64,000 bases of DNA from Salegentibacter tibetensis (GCF_020164485.1 NZ_JAIQZA010000017.1:1-64000), one strand, 5' to 3'; shown: positions 28,010 to 37,923, counted from the first letter of the stretch. Translations and numbers: made by a program. Notes: a model not told the origin generated them from the sequence alone.

Positions 28010-29473
28010 CTACTCATTTGTTATTTGCTTACCGTTTATGTTTGTATTCTTGAATTCTACATTATTAGCATTTTCTATCAAAAGAGGGGTTTGGGCCTTT
28101 TTAATGGTGACATCTGTTAAATAAATTCCTGTTACTGGAGACTCTTCTCGTCCTCTAATTAAAATCCCATATTCACCACCGTTCTCAACATCTACATTTT
28201 CTAAGAATATATTTCTTATTACCGGCATATGTTCTCCTTCCTGATTATCATAAATTGCGTAGTGTGTATTTATTTTCAAGACAGCTTCTTTAACCTGACC
28301 AACTTTTAAATTTTTTACATATATATCCTCGATCGTTCCACCACGACGCGTATTGGTTTTTATCCTAATAGCCCTATCAAGGTTCGGACTGTTCATTTCA
28401 CAGTTTCTAACATAAACATTTCGAACCCCTCCGGAAATCTCACTACCCATCACTACACCACCGTGACCATCTTTCATTATACAGTCTTCAACCACTATGT
28501 TTTCACTACTTATTCCTACGCGCCTACCATCGTTATCCCTTCCAGATTTTATAGCGATACAATCATCGCCGGTATCAAAAAGACAATTTTTAATGTGCAC
28601 ATCCTTACTGTACTCTGGATTACAACCATCATTATTTGGTCCGTGACTTTCAACCGTTACATTATCTACAGTTATATTATTAGATTTTGTAGGGTGCATT
28701 ACCCAGAATGGTGCTTTTATAAATTTCACATCTTTTATCAATACATTTTCACATTCAAATGGCTCAAAAAATGACACACGAAATTGATGACCTTCACCAA
28801 AAATCCTTTCTTCTACGGCAACACCATCTTCAACCATTTTACTCAAACGTGGAAGGTTGTGTTCATCTCGCTGTTGTGGCTCGCCTTCTTTATGACCATA
28901 ACTCTCTTTACCACTCCAGGGCCACCAATTTTCATTATCGGCCTGACCGTTAAAAACGCCCTTCCCGGTTACGGCAATATTCTTCTGCTTGTAAGCATAA
29001 ATCATAGGAGAATAATTCATAAACTCCATACCTTCATAAGAAGTATGAACTACCGGCAAGTAGGCCTTTTTATCTTTTGTAAATAATATTTCAGTGTTTT
29101 CTGCAATATGAAAATTCACATTACTTTTTAAATGTATAGGACCTGTTAGATATTTCCCCTCAGGAACTAAAACTTTTCCTCCTCCCGATTCTGAACAGGC
29201 CTTTATCGCATCGGCGAAAGCTTTAGAATTATTTGTTTCTCCATCAGCTACTGCCCCAAAGTCTTTTACATTAAAAACAGTGTCCTTAAACTGTGGAACC
29301 ACTATATTTTTAATAATTTCATCGGCATTTAGCCAGGCTTTTTCAGACTGACTCATTTCTGAATTTTTAGAGGTTTCAGAATCATCATTTGAATTATTCT
29401 TACAGGAAAAGGCTAGAACACCTAGTAGTATTAAAAATAAAATCTTAAATCCACCTTTAGTCTTTACATTCAT
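28010..29473 (-). CDS. GH28 polygalacturonase-family lipoprotein (first copy)
   Basis: A 487-residue lipoprotein; the signal peptide ends AFSC. The catalytic core of family GH28 is intact: GPNNDGCNPE with the first Asp, DTGDDCIAIKSG with the Asp pair, GHGGVVMGSE with the conserved His, and RAIRIKT. It should hydrolyse galacturonan or rhamnogalacturonan ends, probably on the cell surface or in the periplasm. It is the first gene of the operon that runs through CE8, CE12, fbp, uxuA, the SDR and uxaE, and starts 22 bases downstream of a perfect LacI-type palindrome. Confidence 0.93.
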   Translation of the reverse strand: MNVKTKGGFKILFLILLGVLAFSCKNNSNDDSETSKNSEMSQSEKAWLNADEIIKNIVVPQFKDTVFNVKDFGAVADGETNNSKAFADAIKACSESGGGKVLVPEGKYLTGPIHLKSNVNFHIAENTEILFTKDKKAYLPVVHTSYEGMEFMNYSPMIYAYKQKNIAVTGKGVFNGQADNENWWPWSGKESYGHKEGEPQQRDEHNLPRLSKMVEDGVAVEERIFGEGHQFRVSFFEPFECENVLIKDVKFIKAPFWVMHPTKSNNITVDNVTVESHGPNNDGCNPEYSKDVHIKNCLFDTGDDCIAIKSGRDNDGRRVGISSENIVVEDCIMKDGHGGVVMGSEISGGVRNVYVRNCEMNSPNLDRAIRIKTNTRRGGTIEDIYVKNLKVGQVKEAVLKINTHYAIYDNQEGEHMPVIRNIFLENVDVENGGEYGILIRGREESPVTGIYLTDVTIKKAQTPLLIENANNVEFKNTNINGKQITNE

Positions 29474-29494
29474 AATTAGCTAATTAAAAATATT

Positions 29495-29508
29495 TGTAAT
29501 CGATTACA
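29495..29508. promoter_or_regulatory. Probable LacI-family operator before the GH28 operon
   Basis: TGTAATCGATTACA is a perfect 14-bp palindrome with a central CG, the form typical of LacI/GalR operators. It ends 22 bases before the GH28 start codon. The same 14 bases occur at 44238-44251 upstream of kduI, and the regulator gene begins 308 bases away on the opposite strand. A TATTTTAG (minus strand, 29509-29516) close to the -7 consensus adjoins it, so a bound regulator would overlap the transcription start. Confidence 0.7.
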
Positions 29509-29637
29509 CTAAAATAGAAAATAAATGACAGGAGGCATAAATAAATCATTAAAATATTATTTTTTTGGCATCTTAGATTAAGAAAATTCTATGATTACTC
29601 GTAATCAAACCTTTAAACCATAATGATAATCTAAAAA

Positions 29638-29651
29638 TGGCATCGATTACC
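29638..29651. promoter_or_regulatory. Degenerate operator-like site near the LacI regulator
   Basis: TGGCATCGATTACC matches the perfect palindrome TGTAATCGATTACA at 11 of 14 positions, with the central ATCGATTAC intact. It lies midway in the divergent region, 165 bases before the regulator start, and could serve autoregulation or looping with 29495-29508. Confidence 0.4.
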
Positions 29652-29765
29652 CATTTTATTCCATCTATTCTGTATTTTCAAGAAGCAGAAATATTATAAT
29701 GTTATGAATAATTCGATTTTGAATCCAATTTCCTTAATTTAAGGACATTTTATAAGCTTTTTTTA

Positions 29766-29773
29766 TATTTTTG
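29766..29773 (+). promoter_or_regulatory. Candidate -7 box for the LacI-family gene
   Basis: TATTTTTG matches the TAnnTTTG consensus exactly, 43 bases before the ATG at 29817. No -33 TTTG is seen at 19-21 bases upstream. Confidence 0.35.
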
Positions 29774-29816
29774 TAATGCAACAAATTACAATTACAATAT
29801 CCCCCTACTCAACCTT

Positions 29817-30836
29817 ATGAAAGATAAAGTAACCATATATGATATTGCAAAAAAGCTAGATGTTAGTGCAGCTACGGTATCGCGTGCACTAAACAATAAT
29901 TCAAAAATAAGCTTAAGTACCCGGGAATTGGTACTACAGACAGCAAAAAAAATGAATTATAAGCAAAACCGCCTTGCACAGGCCTTAAAAAGTGGCAGGA
30001 GTAATAATGTTGGGGTTATTGTACCTTATATAAATCGCAGCTTTTTTTCTTCAGTGATTAGGGGAATTGAAGAAGAACTTACCCCGCACGGCTATCACGT
30101 GATAATTTGTCAAACCCACGAGAATTACGAATACGAAATTGAACAAATGAATACGCTTATCAATACACAAATAGATGGGATTTTCATGTCAGTTTCAAAA
30201 ACCACACTGAATACCGATCATATTGAAAAGGCCTTAGCGGGAGGTACACCTTTGGTGTTTTTTGACAGGAAAAAGAATGTGCCTGGAGTTAGTTCCGTTG
30301 TTATAGATGATTTTAAAGCTGGTTACCTCGCCACACAACAGCTTATTGATCAGGGTTGCAAAAAAATAGCCCATTTATCAGGGGATCTCAATCTTGAAAT
30401 TTATCGAAATAGACATGATGGTTATATTAAAGCTTTGGAAGATAATAACCTGGAAGTAAAACCGGAATACATCATAAAATCTAATAGTAAAGTAGAATCG
30501 GGCGCATCTGCTATAGAAGAATTATGGAAATTAAAGGAAAAACCGGATGCTGTTTTCTCTGCAAGTGATTATACTGCATTAGGTGCCATTCAGGAACTTA
30601 GAAGAATGGGGATTAAAATACCAAAAGATGTTTGTGTTACAGGTTTTAGTAACGAACCCTTTACAAAATATATGGAGCTTCCAATTAGTACTATAGATCA
30701 GACACCCCAAACCATGGGAAAAATTGCTGCACAGGTTTTTTTGGAACAAATGAATGAAAACAAGAAAGTAAGTATTGAAAAAAAAGTAGTACTCACTCCT
30801 GAACTTATTGCTAGAGGTTCTTCTATTAGAAAATAA
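29817..30836 (+). CDS. LacI/GalR-family transcriptional regulator
   Basis: A 339-residue regulator. The helix-turn-helix is at the N-terminus (VTIYDIAKKLDVSAATVSRA), followed by the hinge helix (NRLAQALKSGRS). A periplasmic-binding-protein-like effector domain follows, with NVGVIVPYINRSFFSSVI, FDRKK, FSASDYTALGA and GVTGFSNEP-type segments (here VCVTGFSNEP). It stands alone on the plus strand between the two minus-strand pectin operons. The shared palindromes before GH28 and kduI make it the probable local regulator. The effector is likely a uronate intermediate such as KDG, which is inference. It could repress or activate. Confidence 0.9.
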   Translation: MKDKVTIYDIAKKLDVSAATVSRALNNNSKISLSTRELVLQTAKKMNYKQNRLAQALKSGRSNNVGVIVPYINRSFFSSVIRGIEEELTPHGYHVIICQTHENYEYEIEQMNTLINTQIDGIFMSVSKTTLNTDHIEKALAGGTPLVFFDRKKNVPGVSSVVIDDFKAGYLATQQLIDQGCKKIAHLSGDLNLEIYRNRHDGYIKALEDNNLEVKPEYIIKSNSKVESGASAIEELWKLKEKPDAVFSASDYTALGAIQELRRMGIKIPKDVCVTGFSNEPFTKYMELPISTIDQTPQTMGKIAAQVFLEQMNENKKVSIEKKVVLTPELIARGSSIRK

Positions 30837-30852
30837 AAAAACCATTTCCTCA

Positions 30853-32283
30853 TTAACCCCATTTATTTTTTCTAGGCATCAATTCGGTAAGTTCGGCTAT
30901 TTTAACCGGTCTTTTCTCATTAATGCTGGTTCTGGCTGCAATTCCTATTAATACCGCCAGGGAACCATCGCGAACATCAGCTGCGTGATTTAATTTGGGA
31001 TCTATTACTTCACCTCTAAAGATTTCGTCAAACATTAGTTTATCACCACCCCAATGCCCGGCTCGAAAATAGGGATATTCAATGCGGTTAGGTTTTTCAA
31101 AATTACGCTGGTACACGATCTCGTGATACTGTAGATCTGCTTCAGTATGTGAGGACTGGTTCATTTCTTTTTCATGAACCTTAGACTGATCAACACTTTC
31201 AGAATCTCTCCATGGAATTCCTTCATGAGTTTCCAGTCTGCCATCTTTTCCGTTAAAACCAAAACGGAAACCTTCAAAAGGAGAATAAGTAGTCAAAGAA
31301 TAATTTACAATTACGTTATTGGCATATTTAATCTGTACGCTGTGTTTATCAAAAATATCGATTTCTTCCCTCCACACACAGTTGTCCCTTATGTATCCAT
31401 CATACTCTTCATTCTCGACATAGAGTTTCATATAGGTATCATTTTTAGTAATATCCCAGTAAAATTTACATTCATCCTTAAGGGAACATGACCTACAGTT
31501 TTCTCCACGGAAGGAATTATTTTTACCATATTTCTCTAAATCACCATAGGCAGTAACCTCAACGGGGTCTGACCCTATAAACCAGTTTAAAAGGTCAAAA
31601 TGATGTGCAGATTTATGAAGAAGAAGAGTTCCTGATTTTGCCGTTATTCCATGCCACCTTCTAAAGTAAGAAGCACCATGATAAGTATTGAGATACCAGT
31701 TAAGATCTATTGAAACAAGTTCTCCTATTTCCCTGGCTTCAATAATTTCTTTCAATTTGGTGAATAATTTCCCATAGCGATAATTAAAAGCCATTATGAG
31801 TTTTGCTTTTGAATTTCTCTGGGCATCTATTATACTCTGGCACTTTTCCTCATCGGTGGTCATTGGTTTCTCCGTAACCACGTTGATATTCTTTTCCAGA
31901 CCTTTTACTATAAACTCGTCGTGTGTTGAATCTACGGTGGTCACCATTAAGATATCTATTTCCTCTTTTGCCAGCATCTCATCAAAATCGGTGTAAAGCG
32001 GACAATCCACCCCAATATGTTCTTTAGCATATTTCAGGCGGCCGGGATTGATATCACATAATCCCACGAATTCAACCACATCAGCGTATTCATCGTTTAA
32101 AAATTTTCCAAAGAAAGAAACTCCCCTAATACCTGTACCTACCAGAGCCACACGTTTTTTTCGATTTAAATCGTTTAAAATGTTGCTAAATGCCGGTGAA
32201 ATCACCATAGACCCCGCTGCTGTAATCCCGGTTTTTTGAATAAAACTCCTACGAGATAATCCTGTTTTTTCTGGTTTAGTCAT
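30853..32283 (-). CDS. Tat-exported Gfo/Idh/MocA-family oxidoreductase
   Basis: A 476-residue NAD(P)-dependent oxidoreductase-like protein. A twin-arginine signal (SRRSFIQKTG) starts the chain. The dinucleotide fold shows VALVGTGIRGVSFFG, then EKPMTTDEEKC with the catalytic Lys of the family, and an HKSAHHFDLLNW segment. Between about 250 and 310 there is a Cys cluster (CRSCSLKDEC) and two further Cys. It is the last gene of the kdu/uxa operon, 36 bases after a second Gfo/Idh gene. Tat export fits a protein folded with its cofactor. The substrate is unknown; a pectin-derived sugar is plausible from position. Confidence 0.82.
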   Translation of the reverse strand: MTKPEKTGLSRRSFIQKTGITAAGSMVISPAFSNILNDLNRKKRVALVGTGIRGVSFFGKFLNDEYADVVEFVGLCDINPGRLKYAKEHIGVDCPLYTDFDEMLAKEEIDILMVTTVDSTHDEFIVKGLEKNINVVTEKPMTTDEEKCQSIIDAQRNSKAKLIMAFNYRYGKLFTKLKEIIEAREIGELVSIDLNWYLNTYHGASYFRRWHGITAKSGTLLLHKSAHHFDLLNWFIGSDPVEVTAYGDLEKYGKNNSFRGENCRSCSLKDECKFYWDITKNDTYMKLYVENEEYDGYIRDNCVWREEIDIFDKHSVQIKYANNVIVNYSLTTYSPFEGFRFGFNGKDGRLETHEGIPWRDSESVDQSKVHEKEMNQSSHTEADLQYHEIVYQRNFEKPNRIEYPYFRAGHWGGDKLMFDEIFRGEVIDPKLNHAADVRDGSLAVLIGIAARTSINEKRPVKIAELTELMPRKNKWG

Positions 32284-32319
32284 AATAAACTGATTTAAGT
32301 TATTACGGAAAATTGTATT

Positions 32320-33504
32320 TTAAAAGCTTTGGATTTCCACTTCAATTCCCTTCCTTTCTGCAGAAACATAGGCCGCATAAATAGTGGAAATCACGTTCGC
32401 GGCAAGACTGCTGTCACTTTCAATATTTCCCCCAAAAACCGAAGATCTGTAAAAAGCCTCCATCTCATGTTGGTAGCCGTTAAACCAGGCCTCATCTGGC
32501 GAAATATTGGACCAACCTTGTTTAGTGCCAGTTTTTTCTACCACGTAGATATCCTTAAAATTCTCATCATCGGGATTGTAGGTTTGCATGGCATTGTTAG
32601 GTGTGAGATTGCAAATTGTGCGATGATCGTTGGCATGAACTTCCAGGTAATTTTTCACCCCGCCGTGCAACAATTCACTCGCAACAATATCGGCCACGCT
32701 TCCGTCTTCAAAAACGACATGAGTAAAAGCATAATCTTCCACATCGGTATAAGAATCGCGCAAATGGCCTTTATTTTTGAAATTTTCCTGGCGGGTTATG
32801 GCGTGGGTTCTGCACGACACAGATTTTGGCCGAATTGGTTTCCCGTTTAATGCTTTTCCTTCAACCGCTTTTAAATAAAGTGCTCCGGCTAATGGATGAC
32901 AACCTTTTCCCATCAGCGAGCCACCACCAGACAAATGCCATTTTCCATAATCCTGAGAATGGGAGCCTGAATGCGACTGTTGTGCCTGGATCCAGTGAAT
33001 CTGTCCACCGGCTTTTTCAAGAATTTCTCTTTCCTTCTGAATAGCAGGCGCATAAATCCAGTTTTCTGCATACATCACCCGTCCCTTGCTTTTCTTTTCA
33101 GCATCGAGAATACGGCTAATACTTTCCAGGGCATTTTTAAGTCCGGTTTTCTTTGAAAAATTATCTCCAGAAAAAGCTTCTTCTCCTTCCCCAAAATAGC
33201 CGGTAAGTGGTTTTTCAATGATGATATCTTTATCGAGTTTCAGCACTTCAATGGCAACGCTCTCGTGAGTAACGGGCGGCGTACAAAGATGAAGAATGTC
33301 TGAAGCCTGAATGAGATCTGGTAAAGAAGAAAAGGATTTCAAACCTCTTTCTGCAGCAAAAGATTGAGAATTAGTAGGGGTTTTTGAGTAAACCCCTACT
33401 AATTCAACATCACAACTAAAAACTCTTTGAATGGCATCAAAATGGAATTTGGCGGCAAAGCCCGATCCTATAATTCCTGCCTTAATAGTTTTTTTTTCTG
33501 CCAT
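32320..33504 (-). CDS. Cytoplasmic Gfo/Idh/MocA-family oxidoreductase
   Basis: A 394-residue protein without a signal peptide. The NAD(P) motif is GIIGSGFAAKFHFDAI (residues 10-25), the family EKPL motif follows in IIIEKPLTGYF, and a GKGCHPLAGALYL segment supplies the active-site His. It lies 15 bases after uxaA in the uronate operon and before the Tat-exported relative, so the two may act on the same substrate in different compartments. Candidate reactions are oxidation or reduction of a uronate, methyl-uronate or other pectin side sugar; none can be assigned from sequence. Confidence 0.82.
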   Translation of the reverse strand: MAEKKTIKAGIIGSGFAAKFHFDAIQRVFSCDVELVGVYSKTPTNSQSFAAERGLKSFSSLPDLIQASDILHLCTPPVTHESVAIEVLKLDKDIIIEKPLTGYFGEGEEAFSGDNFSKKTGLKNALESISRILDAEKKSKGRVMYAENWIYAPAIQKEREILEKAGGQIHWIQAQQSHSGSHSQDYGKWHLSGGGSLMGKGCHPLAGALYLKAVEGKALNGKPIRPKSVSCRTHAITRQENFKNKGHLRDSYTDVEDYAFTHVVFEDGSVADIVASELLHGGVKNYLEVHANDHRTICNLTPNNAMQTYNPDDENFKDIYVVEKTGTKQGWSNISPDEAWFNGYQHEMEAFYRSSVFGGNIESDSSLAANVISTIYAAYVSAERKGIEVEIQSF

Positions 33505-33519
33505 TTTTCAATATTTAAT

Positions 33520-35136
33520 CTATAATGAAACTCCTCGTTTCCAGGGAATAAAATCGTCCTGATTTAATTGATCGGCTTTAGACTCAACTTCTCCACTGGC
33601 AACCTGAACAATGAATTCCAGGATTTCTTCACCCATTTCTTCTATAGTCTTTTCTCCTCGAATCACTCCGCCAGAATCTATATCGATAATATCTGGCATC
33701 GTCCTAGCCAGGGTTGAATTAGAAGATACTTTTATTACCGGAGCAACAGGGTTTCCGGTAGGTGTCCCCAGGCCGGTTGTAAACACAACTACACTTGCTC
33801 CTGCACCTACCATAGCGGTAGTGCTTTCCACATCATTTCCCGGAGTATTTAGAAGGTTTAAGCCCGGTTTTGTAACATAATCGCCATAATCCAACACGTC
33901 TTCGATTGGCGAAGTACCGCCTTTCTTTGCAGCTCCTGCCGATTTCATTGCATCAGTAATTAAACCATCTTTAATATTTCCTGGAGATGGATTCATATCA
34001 AACCCAGAACCGGATGCGATTGCTGCCTTTTCATAAGCCCGGGTAAGTTCAATAAATCTTTCGGCTGCTTCATCGGAGACGCAACGATTCACTAGTTCCT
34101 GTTCTATTCCGCATAATTCGGGAAATTCAGCAAGAATAGGTGATCCTCTTAACGCTGCTAATAGATCTGACGCATATCCAAGAGCGGGATTTGCAGAAAT
34201 ACCCGAGAAACCATCTGAACCACCACATTCCAATCCTAATTTTATTTTGGAAAGTGGTGCCGGTTGGCGCTTAATTTCATTTGCTTTTTTAATTTCAGCG
34301 AACGATTCCTTAATAATGGTATCCATCATTTCATCTACCGTACCCATTTGCTGTTGCTCATAAATGAGTACAGGTTTTTGAATGTCCGGATTAATTCTCT
34401 TTAGTGCATTTTTAAAAATATCGATTTGTAAATTCTGACAACCCAAGCTAAGCACTGTAGCCCCAGCCACATTAGGATTATTGACATACCCAGATAACAA
34501 TCTTGCCAAGGAGGCACTATCCTGCCTGATTCCGCCACATCCGCCCTGGTGGGTAATAAACTTAACTTCTATATTGTCAAAAACCGCACTTTCTTCCGGT
34601 TCGGTATCAACCAAAGTCTCAGTATTCTCCCCGTGGATTAAGCTGCGCAACAATATGCGTTGTCTTGTTGATTTATGAAAAGACAATTCCTTTTCAAATA
34701 CGTCTTTTAAAACTTCAATATTCCTGTTTTCACAAAATACCAATGGAAAAAATAACCATACATTTTTGGTTCCCACCTGCCCATCGGGGCGATGATATCC
34801 GTTAAAAGTCCTGTCTCTCCATTTTGAAATATCGGGGGCATTCCAGGAAGTGGTTTCTGTTTTTTTATAAGCCTGATTGCTTTCGTGTTTTACATTATCT
34901 ACCGTTAAAACCGCCCCTTTTTTTATAGGTTTTGTGGCCTTTCCCACCAAAACCCCGTACATAAAAATCCTGTCGCCTTCAGCTAGGTCTACCAGGCTAA
35001 ATTTATGTTTAGCTTTAGTATCAGTCTTTAATTCTACTTTATCGTTCTCAACCTGAATCACATTATCTTTCCACACATCTATAAGGGCTACGGCCACATT
35101 ATCGTCAGGATGAACTTTTATCGCTTTCTTTTCCAT
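33520..35136 (-). CDS. uxaA: Altronate dehydratase UxaA
   Basis: A 538-residue enzyme of the UxaA family that dehydrates D-altronate to 2-keto-3-deoxy-D-gluconate. An N-terminal SAF-like domain (KVHPDDNVAVALIDVW, then YGVLVGKATKPIKKG) is joined to the large dehydratase domain with GYHRPDGQVGTKN, THQGGCGGIRQD, LGCQNLQ, LGLECGGSDGFSG and TGLGTPTGNP. I chose the ATG at 35136. A GTG at 35157 overlapping the uxaB stop is also possible and would add seven Lys-rich residues. It follows uxaB directly, completing tagaturonate to altronate to KDG. Confidence 0.93.
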   Translation of the reverse strand: MEKKAIKVHPDDNVAVALIDVWKDNVIQVENDKVELKTDTKAKHKFSLVDLAEGDRIFMYGVLVGKATKPIKKGAVLTVDNVKHESNQAYKKTETTSWNAPDISKWRDRTFNGYHRPDGQVGTKNVWLFFPLVFCENRNIEVLKDVFEKELSFHKSTRQRILLRSLIHGENTETLVDTEPEESAVFDNIEVKFITHQGGCGGIRQDSASLARLLSGYVNNPNVAGATVLSLGCQNLQIDIFKNALKRINPDIQKPVLIYEQQQMGTVDEMMDTIIKESFAEIKKANEIKRQPAPLSKIKLGLECGGSDGFSGISANPALGYASDLLAALRGSPILAEFPELCGIEQELVNRCVSDEAAERFIELTRAYEKAAIASGSGFDMNPSPGNIKDGLITDAMKSAGAAKKGGTSPIEDVLDYGDYVTKPGLNLLNTPGNDVESTTAMVGAGASVVVFTTGLGTPTGNPVAPVIKVSSNSTLARTMPDIIDIDSGGVIRGEKTIEEMGEEILEFIVQVASGEVESKADQLNQDDFIPWKRGVSL

Positions 35137-35156
35137 ACTCTTTTTCTTGTTTTTCA

Positions 35157-36608
35157 CTACACCTTTAGTTCTTCCGAAAAAATGGAAAAACCTTGTTCCA
35201 CACCTTTGTTTTCAATTAATTCCAAAGCATATGCAATATGCTTCTTTAAACCCGGGATTGCAGTAAGGTCTTCCCCCCAGAGTTCTTTCTTCTGAAGAAT
35301 ATCCCTGGAAATATCTTTATAACTATGCTCTTCCCATACTTTTTTGAAGAAATCGGTAATCTCAGCATCGTCTTTTACCGGAAGTAATTTGCTTTCCCAC
35401 TCCCCACGGTAGAACCTGATTAAACAAGCCATTGCATAAGTAAGACGAGGTGGCAATTCGCTATTTTTCTTTTGATAAGCAAGCAAACTAGGCAAAACAC
35501 GCACTTTAAATTTTGAAATGGAATTAAGGGCTATACTCTCCAATTGGTGCTTTATAAAAGGGTTTCGAAAACGATCAAAAACTTCCCTGGCGAAAGTGTC
35601 TAATTCTTCTTTGTCCAAAGAAAGGGTAGGATTGATTTCTTCAAAAACAGCTTCTTTCACAAATTCTCCGGTAAAATTATTGTCTATGGTTTCTTTCACC
35701 GTTTCATTTCCATACAGCAAAGAAAAAGGCACCATAGTAGTATGTGCTCCATTTAGAATTCTTACTTTTCTGGTGCGGTAAGGCTGCATATTCTTTACAA
35801 CCAGTATATTTTCATCTATTTTATCAAATGGGATTTTTTCTTTTAATTTTTCATCTCCCTCAATAACCCAAAGCAGAAAAACTTCAGCAGTCACAATAAG
35901 TTTATCTTCAAAATCAAGTTTTTTCTGATAAGCTTCAACATCATCTTTTGGATATCCGGGAACTATGCGATCTACCAGGGTATTATGAAAACTATTAGAT
36001 TGATTAATCCATTCACCGAATTCCTTTTCAAGCTTCCACAATTCTGAATATTTCAGAATAATCTCTTTAAGTGCATCTGCATTATGGTTAATTAATTCAC
36101 AAGGAATTATGCTTAAGCCTTTATTTTTATCTCCTCTAAAATGCTGAAAACGCTTATAAAGTAAAGCGGTAAGCTTGGCCGGAAAACTATTATGTGGAGT
36201 TCCTTCCAGAGCATCCTTTTCATCGTATGCAATACCTGCTTCTGTAGTATTAGAAATAACGAATTGTAACTGCTCTTCTTTTGCCAGTGACATATACTCC
36301 GCATAATCATCCCAAGGATTAATTCCTTTTTGTATACAGGAAATGGTTCGTTGCTCCTCAATCTCCTTTCCATTTTTAATTCCGCGCATAAAAAGGTTGT
36401 ACAAGCCATCCTGCTCGTTAAGCATAGATATCATTCCCGAAGCAATAGGTTGCACCACCGCCACCCCGGCATTAAACCCAGCCTGTTCATTCATCTTATC
36501 TATCACATAATCTACAAAGGCTCGCAAAAAATTTCCTTCGCCAAACTGAATTACTTTTATTGGAAGTTTGTTATCAATTCCTGTATTTTTTCTGTTTAGT
36601 TTTTTCAT
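35157..36608 (-). CDS. uxaB: Tagaturonate reductase UxaB
   Basis: A 483-residue NAD-dependent enzyme of the mannitol dehydrogenase superfamily that reduces D-tagaturonate to D-altronate. The N-terminal nucleotide-binding region begins KVIQFGEGNFLRAFVDYVID. Other family segments are VISNTTEAGIAYDE, PCELINHNAD, DRIVPGYP, and KVRILNGAHTTMVPFSLL with the catalytic Lys. It could in principle be a fructuronate reductase, but adjacency to uxaA and the existence of a separate SDR next to uxuA favour UxaB. It lies 25 bases after the TRAP large permease gene. Confidence 0.92.
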   Translation of the reverse strand: MKKLNRKNTGIDNKLPIKVIQFGEGNFLRAFVDYVIDKMNEQAGFNAGVAVVQPIASGMISMLNEQDGLYNLFMRGIKNGKEIEEQRTISCIQKGINPWDDYAEYMSLAKEEQLQFVISNTTEAGIAYDEKDALEGTPHNSFPAKLTALLYKRFQHFRGDKNKGLSIIPCELINHNADALKEIILKYSELWKLEKEFGEWINQSNSFHNTLVDRIVPGYPKDDVEAYQKKLDFEDKLIVTAEVFLLWVIEGDEKLKEKIPFDKIDENILVVKNMQPYRTRKVRILNGAHTTMVPFSLLYGNETVKETIDNNFTGEFVKEAVFEEINPTLSLDKEELDTFAREVFDRFRNPFIKHQLESIALNSISKFKVRVLPSLLAYQKKNSELPPRLTYAMACLIRFYRGEWESKLLPVKDDAEITDFFKKVWEEHSYKDISRDILQKKELWGEDLTAIPGLKKHIAYALELIENKGVEQGFSIFSEELKV

Positions 36609-36633
36609 AAAATTAAATTTTCGGGATAATTAA

Positions 36634-37923
36634 TTATTCAAATAAGGCCGGTAACCAAAGGCTAATAGCCGGGATAAATGTGATTAGCAAAAGAACAATA
36701 GCCATCACCACATAAAGTGGTAACAAGGGTTTAATTACTTTTTGTATAGTTGTTTTGGCGACACTAACCCCAATAAAGAGCACTGAACCTACTGGTGGTG
36801 TGCAAAGACCAACACATAAATTCATTACCATAATAATCCCAAAATGTACCGGATCTATACCTAGGTTTTCCATTATCGGTAAAAATATTGGAGTAAAAAT
36901 CAGGATTGCAGGGGTCATATCCATAAAAGTCCCTACAAACAGTAGTAAGAGGTTAATTATCAATAGAATCACAAATTTATTATCGCTCAATCCTAATAAA
37001 ACATCACTAACCGATTGTGGGATATTTTCAAAAGACATTACCCAGGACATACTCATAGATGTAGCTATAAGCAACATTACTATAGCTGTCGTTCCTACGG
37101 AATTAAGAAATATATCATACAGCTTTTTTAAGTTTAATTGCCGGTAAATTCCTGAAAGTATCAGGGTATACAAAACTGCAATAGCTGAAGCCTCTGTTGC
37201 TGTAAATATTCCCGAAACGATCCCTCCAATTACCACAATAAGTAAAAACAGACTGGGGAAGGCATCTAAAAAAGTATAGCCAATTCTTTTAAAACTACTT
37301 CTCTCCCCCGGTGGATACTTTTTCTTTTTAATCCAAAAAGCTGCAGTAAGCATAAGTGCAAGTCCCATTAAAATACCGGGGATATAACCCGCAAGAAAAA
37401 GAGCAGCAATAGACACCCCTCCACTGGCCAAAGAATAAACTATTAAAACGTTAGATGGTGGAATAACCAAACCTGTAGTAGATGCAGTAACATTGATTGC
37501 GGCACCAAATTCTTTTGAATAATTTTCTTTTTCCATTCTTGGCCCCAAAATCCCACCAATAGCCGAAGTAGCCGCTACCGCAGATCCAGAAATTGCACCA
37601 AAAAGCATGGCTGCAATTACATTTACGTAAATCAATCCACCGGGTAAGGCGCCAATAAGCGCTTTAGCAAAATCTATGAGTTTTGTAGCAATTCCGCCCT
37701 GATTCATAATTTGTCCTGCCAGGATAAAAAATGGAATGGCCAGTAAGGAGAAACTATCTAAACCTGTTGCCATTCTTTGCGCTACCGTAGTATATGCTGC
37801 CATGGAATCTATAGAAACCAACATGGTAAGTACGCAGGATATACCTATAGACCAGGCTACAGGCACCCCGATACTAAGCAGGATTAAAAATGAAATTACC
37901 AGTATTAATACTTCTAACATCAT
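36634..37923 (-). CDS. dctM: TRAP transporter large permease (DctM-type)
   Basis: A 429-residue membrane protein with about 12 hydrophobic helices. Typical DctM segments are FFILAGQIMNQGG, FGAISGSAVAATSAIGGILGP and VGTFMDMTPAILIFTPIFLPI. It forms the ion-coupled transport channel of a tripartite ATP-independent periplasmic system. It overlaps the small permease gene by 4 bases and precedes uxaB. In this operon the cargo is very probably galacturonate, an unsaturated uronate or a related acid sugar. Confidence 0.95.
   Translation of the reverse strand: MMLEVLILVISFLILLSIGVPVAWSIGISCVLTMLVSIDSMAAYTTVAQRMATGLDSFSLLAIPFFILAGQIMNQGGIATKLIDFAKALIGALPGGLIYVNVIAAMLFGAISGSAVAATSAIGGILGPRMEKENYSKEFGAAINVTASTTGLVIPPSNVLIVYSLASGGVSIAALFLAGYIPGILMGLALMLTAAFWIKKKKYPPGERSSFKRIGYTFLDAFPSLFLLIVVIGGIVSGIFTATEASAIAVLYTLILSGIYRQLNLKKLYDIFLNSVGTTAIVMLLIATSMSMSWVMSFENIPQSVSDVLLGLSDNKFVILLIINLLLLFVGTFMDMTPAILIFTPIFLPIMENLGIDPVHFGIIMVMNLCVGLCTPPVGSVLFIGVSVAKTTIQKVIKPLLPLYVVMAIVLLLITFIPAISLWLPALFE

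Noticed and set aside
29593-29606. Second palindrome GATTAC-TC-GTAATC in the GH28/LacI intergenic region
   Set aside because: The half-sites are in the reverse order to the perfect operator and the sequence is not repeated before kduI, so I do not call it an operator; it may still be a minor binding site.
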